Below are positions 44,645-53,900 of a stretch of 64,000 nucleotides of DNA, piece by piece. Where the stretch lies: the NCBI RefSeq assembly GCF_014652535.1, contig NZ_BMYZ01000001.1, forward strand, positions 1,302,001 to 1,366,000, given 5' to 3'. Under the pieces are notes generated by a model, which searched no databases, had not been told where the DNA came from, and worked only from the letters and a program-made list of their open reading frames with translations. The DNA comes from Cellvibrio zantedeschiae (GTDB lineage Bacteria; Pseudomonadota; Gammaproteobacteria; Pseudomonadales; Cellvibrionaceae). Each line of letters starts with the position of its first letter. The stretch's first letter is position 1. Position numbers and translations under genes: made by a program.

Positions 44645-45355
44645 TCAGAACCAAAAAGCGGCCCCTGCGACTAAACTTGTATCAGAAATTGAATTCCCTT
44701 GTCGTTCAAAGCTGTCAGCCGTTTTACCGAATTTTTTACTCCAATTCACACCAATATAGGGGGCGAATTCGCGGCAAATTTCATAGCGTAAACGCAACCC
44801 TGCTTCTGCATCGGATAAGCCTGAGCCAGTAGATGTCGCTGCATCACCTTGTCCATAAAAATTAATTTGTATTTCAGGTGAAAGAATTAAATTTTGGGTA
44901 ATTAACACATCGTATTCTGCTGAAAAACGCGCAGCAGTACGGCCAGCTTCGCCCACAAATATCGCCGCATCTATTTCAAAAAAATAGGGAGCCAGGCCTT
45001 GCACTCCAACAACTCCCCAGGTTCGGGATGGCGAGGGTTCGATATCTTTTCGAATCCCTGTTTGTAGATCCCAATAAGGCGATATGGCATGACTATAAAG
45101 CGCTTGCAGTTCAGCGTGTTCAGTTTTTTTGTCATGGATTTTTATATCCGTTTTTAGCCAGAGTTTATTTATATCTTTACCAATCCATGCATCAGCCTCA
45201 AGGCTGGTTTCTTCGCTAGTAAATTCCAATTTATCCAATACCAGGCTTGCTAGTAATGGGTCATCATGCTCGTGACTGTATGCATAATTGCTTGCGAGAG
45301 TAGTAGAAATACAAAAGGTTATGGAGAAAATTGTAAATGTATTTTTCAAATTCAT
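44645..45355 (-). CDS. copB: Copper resistance outer-membrane protein CopB
   Basis: This 236-residue protein has an N-terminal signal peptide and lacks the long Met-rich segment of longer CopB proteins, so it corresponds to the conserved beta-barrel part. Family blocks are DKLEFTSEETSLEADAWIGKDINKLWLKT, SHAISPYWDLQTGIR, GVQGLAPYFFEIDA and YEICREFAPYIGVNW. It ends in Phe, as outer-membrane barrels do. The start has GGAG and lies nine bases after the copA stop, forming a copAB operon. Confidence 0.92.
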   Translation of the reverse strand: MNLKNTFTIFSITFCISTTLASNYAYSHEHDDPLLASLVLDKLEFTSEETSLEADAWIGKDINKLWLKTDIKIHDKKTEHAELQALYSHAISPYWDLQTGIRKDIEPSPSRTWGVVGVQGLAPYFFEIDAAIFVGEAGRTAARFSAEYDVLITQNLILSPEIQINFYGQGDAATSTGSGLSDAEAGLRLRYEICREFAPYIGVNWSKKFGKTADSFERQGNSISDTSLVAGAAFWF

Positions 45356-45364
45356 ATTTATCTC

Positions 45365-47284
45365 CTACACCACCTTAACCATACGCATCATGCCGAGCAT
45401 GTGGTAAAGCAAATGGCAGTGATAAGCCCAACGACCTTTTGCATCGGCAGTGACTAAGTAACTAATTTTTGAACCCGGTTGCACGAGTATCGTGTGCTTG
45501 CGCGGAATAAAATCCGGGTCACCGGTTTCAAGTTCACTCCACATACCGTGCAAGTGAATAGGGTGTGTCATCATAGTGTCGTTAACCAAAATAATACGTA
45601 TGCGTTCTCCGTAAGTTAGTTCTATGGGCGCGGCATTCATAAAACTTTCGCCGTTAATTGACCACATGTAGCGATGCATATTTCCGTTGAGATGCAACTC
45701 AATTTCCCGTGTAGGTTGGCGTTTGTCTTGTGTGGGATGCAAGCTGCGTAAATCAGCATAACGAAGAACTTTACGATTATATTTTTCCTGGTGATCGCGC
45801 AAACCAATACCCGGATCATTTAAACCGCTACGCGGCATTTCCGAATGCATATCTACATGGGGGCCAAATTCTGTAGCGTAGTGAGTAGATTTGCTGCCCT
45901 GATCGAAATTGCTCCCGAATCCGGCCTTTGCGAGATTTTCCATAACGGAAGATGGTGTCGCATGCATATTGTGATTGCTGTGATCCATGCCTTCCATCGC
46001 ACTCATGTCATGGCCACTGTGATCCATTTCAGCAGCATTCATATTGTGATGACTATGGTCTGGTTCGCTCTTGTTCGCAGTATTCATATCGTGAAGACTG
46101 TGATCAATCTTTGCAGGCGCTGTGTGATTACTGTGATCCATCCCAGACATATCCATTCCCATATCCTGATGACCAAGAACAGGTGCTGCATCAAGCGCGG
46201 GAATTTCAGCGCGCAGGTTTAAATTGGTTGTGAGTATGCCGCAGGTGAAGCCGGTACGATCTATGGTTTGTGCGAAAAGTGTGTGAGCTTTATCTGTATC
46301 CAGTGTCACTATCACATCATAGGTTTCGGCATTGCCTATACGAAATTCATCAACAATTACCGGTTGAACTGCTTGGCCATCAGCAGCAACGACTGTCATT
46401 TTTAATCTGGGAATACGCACATCAAAAATAGTCATGGCCGCGCCATTGATAAATCGCAAACGAATTTTTTCGCCGGGTTTACAAAAGCCAGTCCAGTTTT
46501 GGGCAGGGCTTACACCATTCATTAAATAAGTGTAACCACTAACGTCTGCAATATCTGTATCGCTCATGCGCATGCGATTCCACATGGCGCGTTCGCTCCA
46601 GGTTTGTGCAATGCCATTGGCTTTAATATCTGCCCATGTATCTGCAATAGTGCGTTCGCGGTAGTTGTAGTAGTGGCTCATTTTCTTGAGTCGCGAATAA
46701 ATTTTTGCGGGCGCTGTATCGGTCCAGTCACTCAATAAAATAACCAAGTCGCGATCATAACTAATCGGGTCGGGCTCTTTGGGGTCAATAATAATCGCGC
46801 CCAGCAAACCAGTTTGTTCCTGAAAACCGGAATGGCTGTGATACCAGTAGGTGCCGCTTTGTTTTACGTCGAACTCATATTCAAATGTTTCGCCGGGTTT
46901 TATGCCCGCAAAATCAAAGCCGGGGGAACCGTCCATGGTGGAAGGCAAAATAATTCCGTGCCAATGAATTGAGCTGTCCTCATGTAAATTGTTAGTCACG
47001 CGCAAGCGCACGCGTTCACCTTCTTTCCAGCGCAAAATAGGTGCGGGCAAGCTGCCATTAACAGTAGTAGCGATTGAATTTTTACCGGTGTAATTCACAG
47101 TTTGGTAGCCAATCTGCAAATCAAACTGGTTACCGCTTAAAATTTTAACCTCGCTGTTTTTTGAATTTAAAAAAGTTTCCGCTGAAAGTGCTTGTGAGAA
47201 TGGCAGTGCAGTTAATGCAACAGCTGAGGATGCACCTAGTACGAAATGTCTGCGAGATATCGGTGGTGAATTAAAAGTGTTCAT
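45365..47284 (-). CDS. copA: Multicopper oxidase CopA, copper resistance
   Basis: The protein has 639 residues. A Tat-type signal (ISRRHFVLGASS) directs folded export. Copper ligands appear in HWHG (about residue 105), WYHSHSG (about 150), HPIHLHG (about 571) and HCHLLYHMLGMM (about 628). A Met/His-rich stretch near residues 380-445 contains repeats of the type MDHSNH and MDHSGHDMSAM, as in CopA, and would bind extra copper. It oxidises or sequesters Cu(I) in the periplasm. AGGAGG precedes the start. It is followed by copB; no copRS regulators are within the window. Confidence 0.95.
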   Translation of the reverse strand: MNTFNSPPISRRHFVLGASSAVALTALPFSQALSAETFLNSKNSEVKILSGNQFDLQIGYQTVNYTGKNSIATTVNGSLPAPILRWKEGERVRLRVTNNLHEDSSIHWHGIILPSTMDGSPGFDFAGIKPGETFEYEFDVKQSGTYWYHSHSGFQEQTGLLGAIIIDPKEPDPISYDRDLVILLSDWTDTAPAKIYSRLKKMSHYYNYRERTIADTWADIKANGIAQTWSERAMWNRMRMSDTDIADVSGYTYLMNGVSPAQNWTGFCKPGEKIRLRFINGAAMTIFDVRIPRLKMTVVAADGQAVQPVIVDEFRIGNAETYDVIVTLDTDKAHTLFAQTIDRTGFTCGILTTNLNLRAEIPALDAAPVLGHQDMGMDMSGMDHSNHTAPAKIDHSLHDMNTANKSEPDHSHHNMNAAEMDHSGHDMSAMEGMDHSNHNMHATPSSVMENLAKAGFGSNFDQGSKSTHYATEFGPHVDMHSEMPRSGLNDPGIGLRDHQEKYNRKVLRYADLRSLHPTQDKRQPTREIELHLNGNMHRYMWSINGESFMNAAPIELTYGERIRIILVNDTMMTHPIHLHGMWSELETGDPDFIPRKHTILVQPGSKISYLVTADAKGRWAYHCHLLYHMLGMMRMVKVV

Positions 47285-47399
47285 TGAGCCTCCTGTTTTC
47301 AGCTCATGATAAGTAATCGATTTTTCGATAAGAATATATGTGTGCTTTTAAACGCTTTTTTTTTAGGGCGTAGCTATTTTAAGACGTAGCTGTGCCGTA

Positions 47400-47819
47400 T
47401 TAGCTGAAAATGGGAGGTCGATAGAGGGAAGAAATATGCGGAGCGGGAAGTTTGCCTGAATAAAAATCTACTACGAGGGTAGTTGACTTAAGTACCCATA
47501 AAATCGGGTTGCTATTAGCGGTTGCCAATGAGCAAGAACCCATTGCGCAGTGCCCCATGTTTTTGCAGCAATCTGACGTGTGATGTTTTTGTGGCGAATG
47601 ATCCGCATGATGCTCTACATCATCCGCATGAGACATAGCTGCCATGTCATGCATTGGCAATTCACTCATGTGATGATGTGAGCGTGTGTCTGAATTGCTG
47701 GCTGAAATCTGCGTTGATGTTTCTAACTCACATCTCATAGCCGCATTGGATAATACTTGGCAGGTAAAGGCCAAGAGCAGAAATGCGATCAGAAGATGTG
47801 AGTAGCGAGTCAGGGGCAT
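47400..47819 (-). CDS. Small secreted His/Met/Cys-rich protein next to copA
   Basis: The 139-residue protein has an N-terminal signal peptide (LLIAFLLLAFTCQVLSNA). The middle contains HHHMSELPMHDMAAMSHADDVEHHADH-type metal ligands (given here only as the region 50-80, His/Met-rich), followed by CCKNMGHCAMGSC (about 87-99). The composition and position 115 bp upstream of copA on the same strand suggest a periplasmic copper-binding accessory protein. It resembles uncharacterised proteins found in cop loci, but I cannot name the family. Confidence 0.75.
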   Translation of the reverse strand: MPLTRYSHLLIAFLLLAFTCQVLSNAAMRCELETSTQISASNSDTRSHHHMSELPMHDMAAMSHADDVEHHADHSPQKHHTSDCCKNMGHCAMGSCSLATANSNPILWVLKSTTLVVDFYSGKLPAPHISSLYRPPIFS

Positions 47820-47853
47820 TTTCAGTGTGCAAAAAAGTTGTTGGTGTGCAGCT

Positions 47854-47909
47854 TAGTTTAATTTCGGTATCCAGGTCTAGCCACAATTTTTCCCCGCGAA
47901 ATTAAACTA
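47854..47909. promoter_or_regulatory. Perfect 13-bp inverted repeat at the end of the glucan synthase gene
   Basis: TAGTTTAATTTCG (47854-47866) and CGAAATTAAACTA (47897-47909) are exact complements, 30 bases apart. The right arm includes the stop codon of the gene at 47907. A seven-T run follows on the plus strand, terminator-like in that direction, although no plus-strand gene precedes it. The repeat also lies 35-90 bases upstream of the small copper protein gene, so it may be an operator of that promoter. Confidence 0.45.
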
Positions 47910-50900
47910 GTTTTTTTGAAAGCTACCACTCAAGTCCGCCTGGTGCTCCAAGCCATCGTCCACCAAATTCAAATAATCCTTGCCAACTAACACGCCATTT
48001 AATGTCAGCACCGGTTTGCCCGTGCTTTGGGTAATTGCAATGTGATAAAGGCTTTTGCCAAAGCGGTAGCTCACCTTGTAACCCGGCCAGTTTTCTGGAA
48101 TGCACGGGTTAATGTGCAACTGGTTACCAACACGGCTAATGCCCAAAAGCGATTCAATAATCAGGCGATAGAAAAGCCCGGCGGAGCCTGTGTACCAGCT
48201 CCATCCACCGCGACCAATATGGGGCGCAACGCCGTACACATCGGCGGCGACTACATAGGGTTCGGCCTTGTAAATGTTGAGCGTCTCCTCGGTATCGGTG
48301 TGGTTCAAAGGGTTGATAAGTGTGAGTAATTCCCAGGCGCGTTTGCTGTCGCCCAGCGCTGCAAAGGCCATAATTGCCCAAACTGCTGCGTGCGTATATT
48401 GGCCGCCGTTTTCGCGTACACCGGGAACATAGCCTTTGATATAGCCGGGGTTCATGGTGGACTTGTCGAAGGGTGGGTTTAGCAACTGGATCAAGCCGTG
48501 ATCGCGGCGCACCAAATGTTTATCCAGAGATTCCATAGCGGTTTGCGAATGTGTATCGCTACCAGCACCCGAAAGCACAGACCAGCTTTGGGAAATGGAA
48601 TCTATAGCGCACTCACTATTGGTTGCTGTGCCAAGCGCAGTGCCATCGTCAAACCAGGCGCGCTTGTACCAGGCGCCGTCCCAGGCGTGCATTTCCAGAT
48701 TACGGCGAAGCTGGAAGGCTTCTTTTTCACAGAACTCAACGTAAGCCTGGTCGTTATAAATACCTGCCAAATCCGCAAATTTGACGAGCACATCGTACAG
48801 GAAGAACCCGAGCCAAACGCTTTCGCCCTTGCCGTGAATGCCCACCAGGTTCATGCCGTCGTTCCAGTCACCCGATCCCATAAGTGGAATGCCGTGCTCG
48901 CCATAGCGTAAACCATGTTGTATGGCGCGTTGGCAATGCTGGTAAACGGTGGCTGCCTCGGCAGAGTGGCCGGGCAGGTCGTAATAGGATTCCTCATCAG
49001 GATTAAGTTCGCGACCGTCGAGGAAGTGCAAGCGTTCATCCAGCACACTGGTATCGCCCGTGGCCTGCACGTAGCGACAAACGGCTGCGGGCAACCACAG
49101 GTAATCATCCGAGCACCGTGTGCGCACACCGCGACCAATGGGTGGGTGCCACCAATGTTGTACATCGCCCTGCGGATATTGGCGTTGCGCGCTGCGTATT
49201 AAGTGTTCCCGCATTAGCTCAGGGCGCGTATGTACCAGCGCCATGGTGTCTTGCAATTGATCGCGGAAACCGTACGCGCCGCCAGACTGGTAATAGCCGC
49301 TACGGGCCCAAATGCGGCAAGCCAGGGTTTGATACATGAGCCAACCATTGGCAAGCATATTGATGGATTCGTCGGGTGTTTCAACTTGCACGGCACTAAG
49401 GGTTTGTTGCCAGTAAGCCTGAACCCGTTGCAACGCGGCGCGTGCAGTGCCGGTCAGGCGCAGGCGTTGTGCCAGCGCACGTGTCTGGGTGAGATCGTGG
49501 CCGGAGCCCAGACGGAAAATCAGCTCGCGACTTTGGCCGTTGCCCAGCTCAAACGGGACTTGAATCGCACCGCAGGGATCAAACGCAGCACCCAGTCTGC
49601 CGGAGAGCTGCACTCGGCTCATGGCATCGGGGTTAGAGATTGAGCCGTTGCGGCCAAGGAATTCTGTACGGTCACCGCTCAGGGTGCGCGATATATCATC
49701 CACATCGAAAAAAGAAACGCGACTGCCAAATTCGGTGCTGTAGGCGTTGTAGGCAAACAAAGCTCCGCTGGTAGCATCGATTTCGGTGACTACGTGCATA
49801 GCTGTTTTGCTGCGTAAATCACCCAGCACCCATTCCACATAACCAGTTGCTGATAAGCGGCGGTTGCGGCCGGATTGATTGCGCACTTTGAGCACGGAAT
49901 ATTTCACCGATTCGACCAGATCCACGTAGACCCAAAGCTCGGAAACAATCCCATCTTCAATATGTTCAAACACGCTATACCCAAAACCGTGACGCGTTAT
50001 GTAAGGCGTTTTGCTGCGGCATGGCAGGGGCGAAGGTGACCAGAAATGGCCGGTTTCTTCATCGCGCAGGTAAATCGCTTCGCCGCCGGTAGCGCCAACG
50101 GCATCATCGCTCCAGGGCGTAAGGCGATATTCATGGGCGTTCTCGCTCCAGGTGTAGGCGAGGCCGCTTTCGGTCACCACGCTGCCAAAGTTAGGATTGG
50201 CGAGTACATTTACCCACGGCAGGGGTGTGACCTGGTCAGGATGGGTGACTATGACGTATTCGCGTCCGTCGGCGCTAAAGCCGCCAAACGGGTTGCGCAA
50301 GCGCAGATCGGGTAGGGGCAAATCTTGCGGTTCTTCGGCTCGGTAGCGACGGCTGGGTTTTAAGCGCGGGATGCGCTTTTCTACCGGTGGGCGGCGATTG
50401 ATCTGCTCAAGTAAAGTGCCGCGTCCGTCTGCGACAATTACCCGCGCTACCGATTGCAAAAGCACGCGGTCTTCATGGGAGATTTGCTCCGCAGAGCGCA
50501 CGAAAATACCGCCGGGTCGGTCAATGGTATTGGCTTCGGTGCCGGTTGCAATCAGGCCAATAATTTGGTCTTGCAGACGTTGACGATAACCCGCGTGATC
50601 CTCGTTCCAAATAACCAGATCCACCATCAGGCCTTTCATACGCCAGTAAATGTGGCATTGAATAAGCTGGCGAGCCAGTTCGATATGGTCGCTGTTGGCG
50701 ATTTTCAAAAGTACTATGGGTAAGTCGCCGGAGATTGCATAACCCCACAAACCAGATTGGCCCCGACGATTTTGCTGGATGATTGCGGGATCGGCACGCA
50801 GGCCAGAATGGCTGTAAATGACCGAGCGGGCGAGGCGACGATACAGAAGTGCGTCTGATTCGTTGGCGTTAATCTGGCGCAAGGTCACGCCGCTATGGGT

Positions 50901-53900
50901 TGCGGCCAGGTCAAAAGCGCGGTCCGCAAAATGATAATCCTGATACTTCTCAATCATTATCATGCTGGCATCGCGGCTAACAGCAGCGCCGGTAACATAG
51001 TTGAGCGTTATCCATTGATCGGCTTCCAGCACTATCTGGCAGCGAATTGCCACCACTGGATCCAGCACCGATCCCTGGCTGCCCGATAATTCATCTGTCT
51101 CGGTCAAGGCTTTGGGTGATACGAGCGTACGGCCACGGCCAATGAATTTAAGGCGATCAGTTTCGTAAGAAACTTTAGTCACTTCGCCGCCCTGAACGGC
51201 GAGCAAGTGGAACATCCAGGGCGTGAATTCTTCGGCAGAACGGGGGCGCTTGGTACAGAGCAGGGCGCGGTTGTTAGGCAAAATTTCCGTCTGCACAAAG
51301 AGTTTGCCAAAAGCAGTTTGGGTTGCATCGGCGGCTTGGGTGCCCAATACAACTTCTGCATAGCTAGTGACTTCTATGACGCGGCGGCGACCTGAGCGGT
51401 TGGTGATGCGCACCCGGCGCAATTCAATATCGTCCTCAGGAGATACCACGATTTCCGAATAGGTTTCGATATCGCTATCGCGACGGCGATATTCCGCACG
51501 GCCTTCGCTAAACATGGCGGCGTAGCTATCGGCGCGTTTCAAAGTGGGTTGATGGGCTGCCGACCAGAAATCTGCGCTCTCCACATCCCGCACATAAATA
51601 AAACTACCCCAACTGTCGCAGGTGGTGTCCTCGCGCCAGCGCGTCACGGCAAATTCACGCCAGCGGCTATAGCCTCCGCCCGCGTTGGTAAGCATAACTT
51701 GGTAGCGACCGTTGGAGAGCAACTGCACATCCGGGGTTGGGGTGTCCGCGCCAATCGCTGTGTGGACCGAACCTTCGGTGGTATCGAAGAAAGCGCTGCC
51801 TTCGTTATCTTCCGCGCTGCGGTTGTGGATGACAGTGCGTTTTGGGATTCGCTCTTGCAAGAGCAGCAAGGTCGATTGTAAGGCCGGGTCTGATTCGAAG
51901 CGGGCTTGCATGGGGCGGTTCAACAAGACATAGGCGAGTGACAACAAACTCATGCCTTGGTGATGAACCATGAAAGAGCAAATAAGCGCGTTGGTTTGGC
52001 CACGGTTTAAGCGGGCGGGTGTGTAATCCATGGCCTCATAAAATCCGTAGCGCCCCTCTAAACCAATGGCTGAAAGACGGCGCAAATTATCGCAAGCTGA
52101 CTCAGGGTCAACCATAAGCGCCATCACCGTTGCATAAGGGGCAATTACTGTGTCTTCAGACAAGCCGCGCTTTAATCCAAGCCCGGGCACACCAAAGGCG
52201 TGATATTGGTAATTCAGTGAAGCATCAACCGTGTTGTAGCCAGATTCCGAGATTCCCCAGGGCAAACCACGCTGTTTACCATAGGCAATTTGGCGCGCAA
52301 CGGCACCGCGGCAGGTTTGGTCGAGCAGTGTATTGTCATAGGTAGGCATCACCAGCATGGGCATGAGGTATTCGAACATGGAGCCGCTCCAGGACACCAG
52401 GGTCGGCTCACCACCCGTACTGGTGCGCAGGCGGCCAAGGGCAAACCAACTCTCTTGCGGCAACTGGTCCTGGGCGATGGCAATGAAATTACACAAACGT
52501 GCTTCCGAGGCGAGCAAATCATAGAAGCTGGCATCGCGGCGGAAATCATCTACGTTGTAACCAATGGCCAGGAGCTTGCGGTTGGGGTCGTACAAAAATT
52601 CGTAATCGATAGTGGCGAAGTCAGTGCTCTGTGCCACTAGCTGGTTAATTGTCTTGATGCGTTCTTTGGCGCGTTCATGGGCCACCCTGTAAAAACCGCG
52701 TTTTTCATCAAGCCATGCTTGTTCCGCGAGCGTGAATTCGGGGTTGGGAACAAGGCTGGTGGCCAGTATTTGGTGGGCGAGCAAAACGTCCTCGTAGCGA
52801 GCCAGTTCCTCCAAGGTGGGAATGCGGTCAAAGTCATTGAGGTGCGCGATATTTGACGGGGGATCAGCTAGTTCCAGCCAGGGCGCGAGGAAGAATAATT
52901 CTTTGTGAACAGCACCGGTTTGCCGGATAAAAGCCTGCGCCCAAAAACCGGCCTCGGTATCCAGCAATGTATCAAATTGTTCACTGACCATCGCCGAGCC
53001 CGCGAGAATGGGGTTCAGGAAATGCAGCATGCCTTTCAATGTGTTGGGTTGAGCGTTTGAAGCGGCTTTTACCAAATTGATTAGCTGTGCAATCAAAGGC
53101 TGATGGGGCAAGGGGGAGTTGTCTGCCAGTATCAACAAGGTATCCATCAATCCATCAAACACCTGTGGTCCTGTAATCGGGTGTTTGGGTAGATCGATAA
53201 GCCCCGCACGTAAGGTCAGTAAATGGCCCACCAGATTGCCACTGTCTACGGTGGAGATGTAACGCGGGGGCAAAGGTTGGAGGTTACGGGTGTCGTACCA
53301 GTTATAGAAATGGCCGAAGTGCCGTTCCATTTTACCCATGGTGTCAAATGTGTCGGTGGTACGAACAAGAAGCTCACCGGTAGTACTGTAGCCAAAATCG
53401 TAAGCGGTAAGATTGGAAAGCAATGCCAAGCCTATATTGGTAGGCGAGGTTCGGTGCGCAATGATGGGACCGGGGTCTTCCTGCATGTTATCCGGCGGCA
53501 GCCAGTTATCTTCCGCTGTGACAAAACGATCAAAGAAAGCCCAGGTTTTTCGCGCAATTTTGCGCAGAAACACCAGGTCGCGGCTCGGTAAATCAGCGGC
53601 TTTTGGCTCTGCAGGTTGGCTGATTTTCCAGGCAATATAGGGCGTTGCCAACCACAGCAAAATAACCGGTGCTGCAGCCACCAAGCCAAATGGATTGAGC
53701 AAGCTGAGGCCGAGTATGGCGATTATGCTTATCGCATAATTGGACCACATGATCCTGGCGGTTTCGGGCAGGCTGGAGGCGTCACTGTTGTAGGAGTAAA
53801 CGTTCCATTCCAGCAACAGGCGACGGGTAAACAGCACTCGGCCCATGCTACATAAAATAGCGGCAAGGCTATAGAGCGCCTCGTGCGGCAAGCAGCCTAA

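Noticed and set aside
47312-47330. Copper-responsive operator upstream of copA
   Set aside because: A short ATCGA/TCGAT palindrome is present but AT-rich and too short; it does not match a cop box that I can recognise.
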